Assembly: GCF_900635955.1 (NCBI RefSeq)
Contig: NZ_LR134201.1
Location: 1,984,001 to 2,048,000 of the forward strand
Reading direction: 5' to 3'
Source of the DNA: Cedecea lapagei
Lineage (GTDB): Bacteria; Pseudomonadota; Gammaproteobacteria; Enterobacterales; Enterobacteriaceae
Length of the DNA: 64,000 bases
Positions 27,896 to 37,131 of the stretch are shown one piece after another; the stretch's first letter is position 1, and the number at the start of each line of letters is the position of its first letter. Position numbers and translations under genes: made by a program. Below the pieces are notes generated by a model. It worked only from the letters and a program-made list of their open reading frames with translations, did not search any database and was not told where the DNA came from.

Positions 27896-28705
27896 TTAAT
27901 GCAGGGTAATCTGCTTGTGCGCAATCGAGTTGATTTGCGCCTTAATCATTTCGCTAATCGGATCTTCCGGGCACTGCTCAACAAAGTAGCTCAAGTCGTT
28001 GAGCGCTACGTGCTCGCAGTCCAGCTGCGCATATATCAGGCCGCGGTCGCGGATCTCATAGGGATCTTCAGGATTAAACTGCAGCAGCACTTCGCTGGCG
28101 CGCAGCGCCATCTCCATCTGCCGCTCTTCCATCAATGCAGACTTGAGCGTATCAAGCAGCTTACGGATCACTTCCGCGTTGTCTGACTCATCAAGATCTT
28201 CCTCGAACAGCTCTGCCGTAGGGTTGATATTGCCCTTGATCCACACTTCCAGCGTGTGCTCGTCCAGCGTATCGCCGTTAAACGGATTGATGAGCCACAT
28301 TTCTCCATCCATCCAGTCGGCGCGGAGGATAAGCTGCGTCGGGAAGATAACCGGCATCAGCGGAATATCGAGCTGCCCGGCGACCCACAGCAGTATCGCC
28401 CCAAGAGAGACGGCGCTCCCCTGACGGCTTTTTAAAACATTGTCGAGCCACAGGGCATCGGACAGGCGGTAAACGCCGCTGGAATCCGTAAAACCCCACT
28501 CTCCGTAAAAGAGCTCCAGCAGTTTTTCCAGCTGCAGATCGGGATGGGATGCCTGGCAAATTTCTTCTTTTGCCAGGCTGACCAGCTCCCTGAGCTGCGC
28601 TTCGACTTCTGCAACCGGGAAATCATTCCTGATCAGCTGCGAAATTAAAATCATGCCTTCGCACAGCGGTGCCTGATTAAATTCGAAATCGGCTAACGAC
28701 TTCAT
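27896..28705 (-). CDS. sirB1: SirB1 family protein (YchA)
   Basis: Transglutaminase-like, TPR-containing protein of unknown biochemical role, associated by name with invasion gene regulation in Salmonella. The 269 residues have a degenerate transglutaminase-like N-terminal domain (about 30-150, with RQGSAVSLGAILLWV). C-terminal helical repeats follow near 180-260. It overlaps sirB2 by four bases. Confidence 0.93.
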   Translation of the reverse strand: MKSLADFEFNQAPLCEGMILISQLIRNDFPVAEVEAQLRELVSLAKEEICQASHPDLQLEKLLELFYGEWGFTDSSGVYRLSDALWLDNVLKSRQGSAVSLGAILLWVAGQLDIPLMPVIFPTQLILRADWMDGEMWLINPFNGDTLDEHTLEVWIKGNINPTAELFEEDLDESDNAEVIRKLLDTLKSALMEERQMEMALRASEVLLQFNPEDPYEIRDRGLIYAQLDCEHVALNDLSYFVEQCPEDPISEMIKAQINSIAHKQITLH

Positions 28706-29097
28706 ACTAACCCCAATAGCGGTATTTTAGTGGTGGCGAGTTTTATGATGATGTAGAGCACCACCAACCCCAGCAGAAAAGCAAACCAACGGACCTGCTG
28801 GCTGCGCGGGCGTTTACCCAGCGCGATAAAACCTAAAGCGATATAGATAATAACGCCAAACAGCTTTTCAGTCAGCCACGTTCCCTGTGGGGTAAAAGGA
28901 TAGAAATGCGTAATCATCACCAGCGCAACCCCGCTGACTAACAGCAGCGTGTCGTTGGCATGCGGCACGATGCGCACCCAACGCTTAGCGGACATCGCCG
29001 AGCCGCGATATTGCCACCAGTAGCGTAAAACAAACAGGCTGATTGAGAGTACGACGGTAATAATATGCAGATATTTGAGTGTGAAATAAGTCGCCAA
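28702..29097 (-). CDS. sirB2: SirB2 family membrane protein
   Basis: Small inner-membrane protein of 131 residues with four predicted helices, beginning MATYFTLKYLHIITVVLSI. Function unknown. It keeps its usual place between prmC and sirB1. Confidence 0.93.
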   Translation of the reverse strand: MATYFTLKYLHIITVVLSISLFVLRYWWQYRGSAMSAKRWVRIVPHANDTLLLVSGVALVMITHFYPFTPQGTWLTEKLFGVIIYIALGFIALGKRPRSQQVRWFAFLLGLVVLYIIIKLATTKIPLLGLV

Positions 29098-29117
29098 AAT
29101 GTCTGTTCCTTACTGAT

Positions 29118-29948
29118 TCAAAGATAGCGTCCTGACGTCAGGCGATCGTTGCCGCCATAATCTTTGCTGGTTTCAACATCGGTAAAGCCTGCTTCCCGCA
29201 GCAGCCGCTGAACGCTTTCGCCCTGGGTCCAGCCGTGCTCGAGCACAAGCCAGCCGCCGGGTTCGAGAAAGCGACGCGAATCCCTGACCAGGGTTTGTAA
29301 ATCGGCCAGGCCATGATTCTCCGCCACCAGCGCGCTTTTCGGCTCGAAACGGACATCCCCTTCGCGGAGGTGCGGATCGTTTTCATCGATATAGGGCGGG
29401 TTGCTGACAATCAGGGTAAAGCGCTGGTCATCAAGGGTATCAAACCAGTGGCTGTGCATCACATCGACGTTGGTTATGCCGAGATTTTCAGCGTTACTTC
29501 GCGCCAGCGCCACGGCCTCCGGCACCACATCCAGCGCCGTCACATGGCAGTCAGGGCGCTCGCTTGCCAGCGCAAGGGCAATCGCACCGGTTCCAGTGCC
29601 GAGATCCAAAATTGCACAGGGCGTATTCGGCAGCTTTGTTAGAGCGTGTTCAACCAGACATTCGGTGTCGGGACGCGGAATAAGCGTAGCCGGAGAGACG
29701 CGCAGCGGCAGGGACCAGAACTCACGCTCGCCAACAAGATGCGCAACCGGTTCTCCTCGCACGCGCCGCGCCAGCAGAGCCTCAAGGTCAGCTTGCTGGG
29801 CAGGCGTCAGCGTGGTTTCGCCGAATGCGAGAATGAAGGTGCGGGCTTTGCCGGTAACAAACCCAAGCAGGATTTCCGCATCCCGCTTTGGGCTTTCGCT
29901 CTGCGCCAGGCGCTGTACGGCCTGGCGAAGCCATAGCTGAAACTCCAT
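29118..29948 (-). CDS. prmC: Release factor glutamine methyltransferase
   Basis: SAM-dependent N5-glutamine methyltransferase that modifies the GGQ motif of RF1 and RF2. The 276 residues show the SAM motif DLGTGTGAIALALA near 116-129 and the substrate motif SNPPYI near 182-187. It overlaps the prfA stop by one base (TAATG), so enzyme and substrate are translationally coupled. Confidence 0.97.
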   Translation of the reverse strand: MEFQLWLRQAVQRLAQSESPKRDAEILLGFVTGKARTFILAFGETTLTPAQQADLEALLARRVRGEPVAHLVGEREFWSLPLRVSPATLIPRPDTECLVEHALTKLPNTPCAILDLGTGTGAIALALASERPDCHVTALDVVPEAVALARSNAENLGITNVDVMHSHWFDTLDDQRFTLIVSNPPYIDENDPHLREGDVRFEPKSALVAENHGLADLQTLVRDSRRFLEPGGWLVLEHGWTQGESVQRLLREAGFTDVETSKDYGGNDRLTSGRYL

Positions 29949-31030
29949 TAATCCTGCTCGGACAGCGCCGCGAGCTGATCGGCCTGGAACTCCTGGACAA
30001 TCGGCTCGATCAGGGCATCGATCTTACCTTCCATCACTTCATCCAGACGGTAAAGCGTCAGGTTGATGCGGTGGTCGGTCACACGTCCCTGCGGGAAGTT
30101 GTAGGTACGGTTGCGGTCGGAGCGGTCGCCGGAGCCCAGAAGGTTACGGCGGGTAGACGCCTCTTCCTGCTGACGTTTTGCCACTTCCGCAGCGCGAATA
30201 CGCGCGCCCAACACGGAAAGCGCTTTCGCTTTGTTTTTATGCTGTGAGCGTTCGTCCTGGCACTCCACCACAATGCCGGTCGGCAAGTGGGTAATACGGA
30301 TGGCGGAGTCGGTGGTGTTAACGTGCTGACCGCCAGCGCCCGAGGAGCGGAAGGTATCGATACGCAAATCCGCCGGATTGATGTCCGGCAGTTCCGCTTC
30401 CGGGATCTCCGGCATCACCGCCACGGTACAGGCGGAAGTATGAATACGGCCCTGGGATTCCGTGGCCGGAACGCGCTGCACGCGATGGCCGCCGGACTCA
30501 AATTTCAGTCGTCCGTAAACGCCGTCGCCGCTGATTTTAGCGATAACCTCTTTAAAACCGCCGTGTTCGCCTTCGTTAGCGCTGATAATCTCAACGCGCC
30601 AGCGGCGGGCTTCCGCATAGCGGCTGTACATGCGGAATAGATCGCCGGCAAACAGCGCGGCTTCATCACCGCCGGTACCGGCGCGGACTTCGACAAACGC
30701 GTTGCGCTCATCGTCGGGATCTTTTGGCAGCAGAAGCACCTGAAGCTGCTGCTCCAGCGCTTCGCTGCTGGTTTTGGCTTCGGCCAGCTCTTCCTGCGCC
30801 ATTTCGCGCATTTCAGGGTCGCTAAGCATGCTTTCTGCGGTTTCAATGTCTTCCTGTACCTGGCGCCATTGCAGGAAACAGCGCGAAACATCGCTTAACT
30901 GGGCATATTCGCGAGACAGGGCGCGGAAGCGATCCTGATCGGCAATGGTCGATGCGTCGCCAAGCAGGGCCTGAACTTCTTCATGGCGCTCCTGCAAGGC
31001 TTCCAGTTTGGCAACAATAGAAGGCTTCAT
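29948..31030 (-). CDS. prfA: Peptide chain release factor 1
   Basis: Recognises UAA and UAG stop codons and triggers peptide release. The 360 residues equal the E. coli length. The codon-recognition tripeptide PAT is in RVPATESQGR and the catalytic GGQ is in SSGAGGQHVNTT near 233-235. It sits between hemA (36 bases upstream) and prmC. Confidence 0.98.
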   Translation of the reverse strand: MKPSIVAKLEALQERHEEVQALLGDASTIADQDRFRALSREYAQLSDVSRCFLQWRQVQEDIETAESMLSDPEMREMAQEELAEAKTSSEALEQQLQVLLLPKDPDDERNAFVEVRAGTGGDEAALFAGDLFRMYSRYAEARRWRVEIISANEGEHGGFKEVIAKISGDGVYGRLKFESGGHRVQRVPATESQGRIHTSACTVAVMPEIPEAELPDINPADLRIDTFRSSGAGGQHVNTTDSAIRITHLPTGIVVECQDERSQHKNKAKALSVLGARIRAAEVAKRQQEEASTRRNLLGSGDRSDRNRTYNFPQGRVTDHRINLTLYRLDEVMEGKIDALIEPIVQEFQADQLAALSEQD

Positions 31031-31066
31031 GGGCGGTGGTTCACCTTGTAATAAGAGTTGTGTGTG

Positions 31067-32323
31067 CTAATCCAGCCCGAGGCTGTTACGGAGAATTTGC
31101 AGGCGTTCATCGTCCCCGTCACGGGCGGCCTGCGTAAGCGATTTGGTTGGGGCGTGGATCAGGCGATTGGTCAGTTTCCATGCCAGATCCTGCAGTACGG
31201 ATTCCGCGTCGCCGCCCTGTTGTAGGGCAGCCAGCGCTTTGGCGGCGAGGTCGTCTCTGACCTGCTCTGCCTGACTACGGTATTCGCGAATGGTCTCGGA
31301 GGCGCTTTGCGCGCGCAGCCAGGCCATAAACTCGCTGCACTCCTGAGCCACAATAGTTTCAGCCTCCACCGCCGCCGCTTTACGCTGGGCGAGGTTGCTC
31401 TGAATAATGGCCTGCAGGTCGTCCACGCTATAAAGATAGGCATTGGCAAGTTTGCCCACTTCAGGTTCGACATCGCGCGGGACGGCGATATCCACCAGCA
31501 GCATAGGCTGGTTGCGACGCGCTTTAAGCGCCCGCTCCATCATCCCTTTGCCGATAATCGGCAGCGGGCTGGCGGTGGAACTGATGATGATATCGGCATC
31601 TGCCAGACGTTGGTCAATGTCGCTCAGGCTAATCACTTCGGCGCCGACTTCGTCGGCCAGCACCTGAGCACGTTCGCGGGTGCGGTTGGCAATAATCATC
31701 TTCTCAACTTTATGCTCGCGCAGATGGCGGGCAACCAGTTCGATGGTCTCCCCGGCACCGACCAGCAGGACGGTAACCGAAGAGAGAGATTCAAAGATTT
31801 GCCGCGCAAGCGTACAGGCAGCAAAGGCGACGGAAACGGCACTTGCGCCGATGTCGGTTTCGGTGCGGACACGCTTAGCGACGGAGAAAGACTTCTGGAA
31901 CATGCGCTCCAGTTCGCTGGAACGCGAATGGCCTTTTTGCGAGTCAGCAAAGGCTTTTTTCACCTGGCCCAGAATCTGCGGCTCACCAAGAACCAATGAA
32001 TCCAGGCCGCTTGCGACGCGCATAAGATGGCTCACGGCGTCGTTATCGTGGTGCCAGTAAAGGCTTTTACGCACTTCCTCTTCATTGAGGTTGTGGTACT
32101 CGCACAGCCAGCGCACCAGCCGTTCGTGCAGGTTTTCCTGTTGCTCAACGCTCAGGTACAGCTCGGTTCTGTTGCAGGTCGACAGCACGACTCCGCCCTG
32201 AACCATGGGCTGTTCCAGCAAACTGCCCAACGCCTGGTCGAGCGTGTCCGGCGAAAACGTGACGCGTTCTCGCAGCGATACTGGAGCCGTTTTGTGGTTA
32301 ATTCCTAGCGCTAACAGGGTCAT
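31067..32323 (-). CDS. hemA: Glutamyl-tRNA reductase
   Basis: Reduces Glu-tRNA to glutamate-1-semialdehyde, the first committed step of heme synthesis in this group. The start at 32323 gives 418 residues beginning MTLLALGINHKTAP, the E. coli length. The catalytic Cys50 is in LSTCNRTELY and the NADPH motif is VGAGETIE near 189-196. A longer frame reaching 32482 adds 53 residues that overlap the promoter region and match nothing expected. It is divergent from lolB across 202 bases without a gene. Confidence 0.97.
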   Translation of the reverse strand: MTLLALGINHKTAPVSLRERVTFSPDTLDQALGSLLEQPMVQGGVVLSTCNRTELYLSVEQQENLHERLVRWLCEYHNLNEEEVRKSLYWHHDNDAVSHLMRVASGLDSLVLGEPQILGQVKKAFADSQKGHSRSSELERMFQKSFSVAKRVRTETDIGASAVSVAFAACTLARQIFESLSSVTVLLVGAGETIELVARHLREHKVEKMIIANRTRERAQVLADEVGAEVISLSDIDQRLADADIIISSTASPLPIIGKGMMERALKARRNQPMLLVDIAVPRDVEPEVGKLANAYLYSVDDLQAIIQSNLAQRKAAAVEAETIVAQECSEFMAWLRAQSASETIREYRSQAEQVRDDLAAKALAALQQGGDAESVLQDLAWKLTNRLIHAPTKSLTQAARDGDDERLQILRNSLGLD

Positions 32324-32525
32324 GGAGCGGTCTGAGTAATACCGATGTTGATAAGGATTTCTGGTCGCATCATACAGGATGCGCCCCGGCAATAAAAGAG
32401 AGCTTCCCCTTGCGGAGTAGGAGGGAGATTTATCAATTAAGATAACTTGAACGTAGACGCCCTGGCAGACGCCCGCTAGCATGAACGGTTGACCACCAAA
32501 ATGAACTCAAGGATTTGCCGCCGCT

Positions 32526-33149
32526 ATGTTGATGCCAAAAGCCCGCCTGATGCGCCTTCTGCCCCTTGCCAGCCTGGTTCTGGCCGCCTGTACCCTGAAT
32601 AAACCCACCGGCCCGGGCAAGAGTCCTGACTCGCCTCAGTGGTTACAACACCAGCAACAAGTGCAAAAAATCACCCAGTATCAAACGCGTGGCGCTTTTG
32701 CTTATCTCTCCGATAGCCAAAAGGTATATGCCCGCTTTAACTGGCAGCAGACAGCCCCGGATCGCTACCGCCTGCTGCTGACTAACCCACTGGGCAGCAC
32801 CGAGCTTGAACTCAATGCGCAGCCGGACCAGGTCCAGTTGACCGACCGCGACGGCAAACGCTATATCGCAAAAGACGCAGAAGAGATGATTGGCAAGCTG
32901 ACCGGTATGCCGATTCCGCTGAATAGCCTGCGCCAGTGGATGCTTGGCCTGCCGGGCGATTCCACCGATTATAAGCTGGACGACCAGTACCGCCTACGTG
33001 AAGTGAACTACACCCAGGGCGGAAAAACCTGGAAAGTGGTCTATAGCGACTACGACAGCAAGACCCAGCCTTCTCTGCCATCCAACATGGAGCTGCGCGA
33101 AGGTGACCAGCGCATCAAGCTGAAAATGGACAGCTGGACGGTAAAATAA
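32526..33149 (+). CDS. lolB: LolB outer-membrane lipoprotein receptor
   Basis: Accepts lipoproteins from periplasmic LolA and inserts them in the outer membrane. The 207 residues equal the E. coli length. The lipobox LVLAAC puts the lipidated cysteine at 22, and the mature part is a single LolA-like half-barrel. The stop overlaps the ispE start by one base, a conserved coupling. Confidence 0.96.
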   Translation: MLMPKARLMRLLPLASLVLAACTLNKPTGPGKSPDSPQWLQHQQQVQKITQYQTRGAFAYLSDSQKVYARFNWQQTAPDRYRLLLTNPLGSTELELNAQPDQVQLTDRDGKRYIAKDAEEMIGKLTGMPIPLNSLRQWMLGLPGDSTDYKLDDQYRLREVNYTQGGKTWKVVYSDYDSKTQPSLPSNMELREGDQRIKLKMDSWTVK

Positions 33150-34018
33150 TGATCTCCCGCTGGCCTTCTCCCGCAAAACTGAATCTGTTTCTTTACATCA
33201 CAGGCCGTCGTGAGGACGGCTATCACAACCTGCAGACGCTGTTTCAGTTTCTCGACTACGGCGACACCATAACGATAGAACCTCGTGATGATGGTGTTAT
33301 TCAGCTGGTTACGCCTGTTGATGGCGTCCCGCACGAAGAAAACCTGATCGTACGTGCTGCACGAATGCTGGCCGATTATGCCGCAGCTAAAGGCACCCTG
33401 CCCGCCGGCGCCGGTGCGGATCTCGGGGTAGAGAAAACGCTGCCGATGGGCGGCGGTTTAGGCGGCGGCTCCTCCAATGCGGCGACCGTGCTGGTTGCGC
33501 TGAACCACCTCTGGAAAACCGGCTGCAGTGAGGATGACCTCGCCGCGCTGGGCATTCGTCTTGGCGCCGATGTACCGGTGTTTGTCAGGGGCCATGCGGC
33601 CTTCGCCGAAGGCGTTGGCGAAATTCTCACGCCGGTGGAACCTGAAGAGAAATGGTACCTGGTTGCCCATCCTGGCGTCAGCATTCCGACACCGGTCATT
33701 TTTGGCGATCCTGAGCTGCCGCGTGAAACCCCGGTAAGGTCAATTACAACGTTGCTAAAATGTGAATTTGGCAACGATTGTGAGGTTATCGCAAGAAAAC
33801 GTTTTCGCGAGGTTGATGCCGCGCTTTCCTGGCTGTTAGAATACGCGCCGTCGCGCCTGACCGGCACCGGCGCTTGTGTGTTTGCTGAATTTAACACCGA
33901 GCAGGCCGCCCGGCAGGTGCTTGAGCAAGCCCCGGAATGGCTGCATGGGTTTGTTGCGCGAGGCGTTAATAGATCTCCGCTGCATCAGGCCATATCCGGG
34001 CAAGCTGGGCATTGGTGA
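33149..34018 (+). CDS. ispE: 4-diphosphocytidyl-2-C-methylerythritol kinase
   Basis: GHMP kinase that phosphorylates CDP-methylerythritol in the MEP isoprenoid pathway. The 289 residues include the N-terminal PSPAKLNLFL, the ATP-binding PMGGGLGGGSSNAA near 95-108 and the C-terminal RLTGTGACVF. It is translated directly after lolB. The C-terminus is a few residues longer than in E. coli. Confidence 0.97.
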   Translation: MISRWPSPAKLNLFLYITGRREDGYHNLQTLFQFLDYGDTITIEPRDDGVIQLVTPVDGVPHEENLIVRAARMLADYAAAKGTLPAGAGADLGVEKTLPMGGGLGGGSSNAATVLVALNHLWKTGCSEDDLAALGIRLGADVPVFVRGHAAFAEGVGEILTPVEPEEKWYLVAHPGVSIPTPVIFGDPELPRETPVRSITTLLKCEFGNDCEVIARKRFREVDAALSWLLEYAPSRLTGTGACVFAEFNTEQAARQVLEQAPEWLHGFVARGVNRSPLHQAISGQAGHW

Positions 34019-34143
34019 CAACGTCACCTCGTTTCAGACGTTGCATCGTGCTCTTTAATACACCGCCTGGATGGTGGGCTACCCTGCCCGCACATATGCG
34101 GTAGCAACCATCCGCCACTGGACGCATGCCTGAGGTTCTTCTC

Positions 34144-35091
34144 GTGCCTGATATGAAGCTTTTTGCTGGTAACGCCACCCCGGAACTAGCACAACGTATT
34201 GCCAACCGCCTGTACACCTCCCTTGGTGACGCCGCCGTCGGTCGTTTTAGCGACGGTGAAGTAAGCGTACAAATCAACGAAAATGTACGCGGTGGTGATA
34301 TTTTCATCATCCAGTCCACCTGTGCCCCAACGAACGACAACCTGATGGAACTGGTTGTTATGGTCGATGCCCTGCGCCGCGCTTCTGCAGGCCGTATCAC
34401 CGCTGTTATCCCTTACTTTGGTTACGCTCGTCAGGATCGCCGCGTGCGCTCCGCCCGCGTGCCAATCACTGCGAAGGTTGTCGCTGACTTCCTTTCAAGC
34501 GTAGGGGTTGACCGTGTTCTCACCGTGGACCTGCACGCTGAACAAATCCAGGGCTTCTTTGACGTCCCGGTTGATAACGTCTTCGGTAGCCCAATTCTGC
34601 TGGAAGATATGCTGCAAATCGGTCTGGAAAACCCTATCGTGGTCTCTCCGGACATCGGCGGCGTGGTGCGTGCCCGTGCTATCGCCAAGCTGCTGAACGA
34701 CACCGATATGGCGATCATCGATAAGCGTCGCCCACGCGCTAACGTTTCCCAGGTTATGCATATCATCGGTGATGTGTCCGGCCGTGACTGCGTCCTGGTT
34801 GACGATATGATCGATACCGGCGGTACCCTGTGCAAAGCAGCGGAAGCGCTGAAAGAACGCGGCGCTAAGCGCGTATTCGCTTACGCAACTCACCCAATCT
34901 TCTCCGGTAACGCGGTACACAACCTGCGCAATTCGGTGATCGACGAAGTAATTGTTTGCGATACCATCCCGCTGTCTGACGAAATCAAAGCCCTGCCAAA
35001 CGTGCGTACCCTGACTCTGTCGGGTATGCTGGCAGAAGCGATTCGCCGCATCAGCAACGAAGAATCTATCTCTGCTATGTTCGAGCACTGA
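34144..35091 (+). CDS. prs: Ribose-phosphate pyrophosphokinase
   Basis: Makes PRPP from ribose-5-phosphate and ATP for purine, pyrimidine, His, Trp and NAD synthesis. With the GTG start at 34144 the product has 315 residues beginning MPDMKLFAGNATPEL, the E. coli form. TGAGGT lies a few bases upstream. An ATG at 34126 would add six residues. The PRPP loop VDDMIDTGGTL lies near 220-230. A strong terminator follows. Confidence 0.97.
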   Translation: MPDMKLFAGNATPELAQRIANRLYTSLGDAAVGRFSDGEVSVQINENVRGGDIFIIQSTCAPTNDNLMELVVMVDALRRASAGRITAVIPYFGYARQDRRVRSARVPITAKVVADFLSSVGVDRVLTVDLHAEQIQGFFDVPVDNVFGSPILLEDMLQIGLENPIVVSPDIGGVVRARAIAKLLNDTDMAIIDKRRPRANVSQVMHIIGDVSGRDCVLVDDMIDTGGTLCKAAEALKERGAKRVFAYATHPIFSGNAVHNLRNSVIDEVIVCDTIPLSDEIKALPNVRTLTLSGMLAEAIRRISNEESISAMFEH

Positions 35092-35105
35092 TCGACGTTG
35101 CCTTT

Positions 35106-35131
35106 AAAACCCGCTGCGGCGGGTTTTTTCG
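35106..35131 (+). terminator. prs terminator
   Basis: AAACCCGC and GCGGGTTT pair around TGCG, followed by a T run, 15 bases after the prs stop. Confidence 0.92.
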
Positions 35132-35207
35132 TTTTTATACTACCCTTGTTGAATGCCTCCTTCACCTGCCTGAACGACAGATGATGCGCTCATGGATGGA
35201 GTAACAA

Positions 35208-36890
35208 GTGAAAACCGTCTCTTCTTCTCGAGTCATGCCTTTCCGCGCCCTGATTGACGCCTGCTGGCGCGAGAAATATACCCTGTCCCGCTTTAGTCGC
35301 GATGCTATCGCCGGCGTGACCGTCGGTATTATTGCCATTCCTCTTGCCATGGCCCTGGCCATCGGCAGCGGCGTTGCGCCGCAGTATGGGCTGTATACGG
35401 CCGCCGTCGCCGGGATCGTGATTGCGCTAAGCGGCGGTTCGCGCTTCAGCGTTTCCGGCCCTACCGCTGCCTTCGTGGTCATCCTCTATCCGGTTGCGCA
35501 GCAGTTCGGGCTTGCCGGGTTGCTGGTCGCCACGCTGATGTCCGGGATATTCCTGATCCTGTTTGGGCTGGCGCGTTTTGGCCGACTTATCGAGTACATC
35601 CCGCTGTCGGTGACGCTGGGCTTTACCTCCGGGATAGGCATTACCATCGCCACGATGCAGGTGAAGGACTTCTTCGGCCTGACGCTTGAGCACGTGCCGG
35701 AGCACTACCTGAGTAAGGTGGCCGCGCTGGCTATGGCGATGCCCACGGTGAATATGGGCGACGCGGCCATTGGCATCGTTACCCTCGCAATACTGATCTT
35801 CTGGCCTCGTCTGGGCATTCGCCTGCCCGGCCATCTGCCTGCGCTGCTGGCGGGCTGCGCCGTGATGGCTATCGTCACTTCTCTGGGCGGCGAAGTGGCC
35901 ACCATTGGCTCTCGCTTCCACTACGTTCTTGCTGACGGAAGCCAGGGCAACGGGATCCCACAGCTGCTGCCTCAGCTTATGCTGCCGTGGGCGATGCCAG
36001 GTTCAGACTTTACGCTGAGCTGGGACTCACTGAGCGCCCTGCTTCCCGCAGCTTTCTCGATGGCCATGCTTGGCGCCATTGAGTCACTGCTGTGCGCAGT
36101 CGTGCTCGACGGGATGACCGGGACGAAGCACAACGCGAACAGCGAACTGGTTGGTCAGGGGCTGGGGAATATTATTGCGCCTTTCTTCGGCGGCATTACC
36201 GCCACCGCAGCTATCGCTCGCTCCGCCGCTAACGTACGCGCAGGTGCCACCTCGCCGGTTGCCGCCATTATTCACTCGCTGCTGGTGATCCTGGCCCTGC
36301 TTGCGCTGGCCCCATTGCTTTCCTGGCTTCCGCTCTCGGCGATGGCCGCCCTGCTGCTGATGGTCGCCTGGAACATGAGCGAGGCGCACAAGGTCGTCAG
36401 CCTGCTGCGCCGCGCGCCGAAAGACGACATCATCGTAATGCTGATCTGCATGTCCCTGACCGTGCTGTTTGACATGGTGATCGCCATCAGCGTCGGCATT
36501 GTGCTGGCGTCGCTGCTGTTTATGCGCCGCATTGCCCGAATGACCCGCCTCGCTCCGCTTAATAACGTCAATGCGCCTGAGGATGTCCTTGCTCTGCGTG
36601 TGACCGGGCCGTTGTTCTTCGCCGCCGCCGAAGGGCTTTTCACTCAGCTAGCCCTTCAGGTACCGGGCCATCGTGTGGTTATTTTGCAGTGGGATGCGGT
36701 GCCGGTACTCGACGCGGGTGGGCTTGATGCCTTCCAGCGGTTTGTGGAGAAAATGCCGGAAGGCTGTGAGCTGCGGGTGACGAATCTTGAGTTCCAGCCG
36801 CTGCGCACCCTCGCCAGAGCTGGCGTTAAGCCGATTCCTGGCCGCCTTGCATTCTTCGCGGATGTACAGGCAGCGCTGGCCGCCGAATAG
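35208..36890 (+). CDS. dauA: DauA C4-dicarboxylate/SulP-family transporter
   Basis: SulP-type membrane transporter; the E. coli protein takes up succinate and other C4 acids aerobically at acidic pH. The 560 residues start at a GTG with GGATGGAG upstream. The transmembrane part (about 30-420) includes IPLAMALAIGSGV and GGSRFSVSGPTAA. The cytoplasmic STAS domain (about 445-555) contains VPVLDAGGLDAFQRF. Confidence 0.95.
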   Translation: MKTVSSSRVMPFRALIDACWREKYTLSRFSRDAIAGVTVGIIAIPLAMALAIGSGVAPQYGLYTAAVAGIVIALSGGSRFSVSGPTAAFVVILYPVAQQFGLAGLLVATLMSGIFLILFGLARFGRLIEYIPLSVTLGFTSGIGITIATMQVKDFFGLTLEHVPEHYLSKVAALAMAMPTVNMGDAAIGIVTLAILIFWPRLGIRLPGHLPALLAGCAVMAIVTSLGGEVATIGSRFHYVLADGSQGNGIPQLLPQLMLPWAMPGSDFTLSWDSLSALLPAAFSMAMLGAIESLLCAVVLDGMTGTKHNANSELVGQGLGNIIAPFFGGITATAAIARSAANVRAGATSPVAAIIHSLLVILALLALAPLLSWLPLSAMAALLLMVAWNMSEAHKVVSLLRRAPKDDIIVMLICMSLTVLFDMVIAISVGIVLASLLFMRRIARMTRLAPLNNVNAPEDVLALRVTGPLFFAAAEGLFTQLALQVPGHRVVILQWDAVPVLDAGGLDAFQRFVEKMPEGCELRVTNLEFQPLRTLARAGVKPIPGRLAFFADVQAALAAE

Positions 36891-36903
36891 CGGCCAGCTT
36901 TAC
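36875..36903 (+). terminator. dauA terminator overlapping its stop codon
   Basis: GCTGGCCGC and GCGGCCAGC pair across the dauA TAG stop, followed by a weak T run. Confidence 0.6.
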
Positions 36904-36909
36904 TAAACG

Positions 36910-37119
36910 CTACTGCCCGGCTTCCCGCCGCCGCCTGCTGGTCACGCTCTCACGATTCGCTCCCCAGTTGTCGGTCTCGACTTCGTCGATGACTACAAAA
37001 GTATCAGCAGGCTTTTTGTTCAGCACCTGCTCCAGCAGATCGGTGACGCCCTCAATCAGCGCAAGCTTCTGCTCTGCGCTGACCCCTTCACGAGTCACGC
37101 GAATATTCACATACGGCAT
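36910..37119 (-). CDS. 4-oxalocrotonate tautomerase family protein
   Basis: Small tautomerase-fold protein of 69 residues. After loss of Met the catalytic Pro1 is exposed (MPYVNIRVTREG). The conserved pattern continues with VFVVIDEV-like FVVIDEVETDNWG near 41-53. Enzymes of this group isomerise enol/keto acids, but the substrate cannot be read here. It follows the SDR gene by 12 bases, with CAGGAG in the gap, so the two are co-transcribed and perhaps act on one metabolite. Confidence 0.88.
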   Translation of the reverse strand: MPYVNIRVTREGVSAEQKLALIEGVTDLLEQVLNKKPADTFVVIDEVETDNWGANRESVTSRRRREAGQ

Positions 37120-37131
37120 AATGCTCTCCTG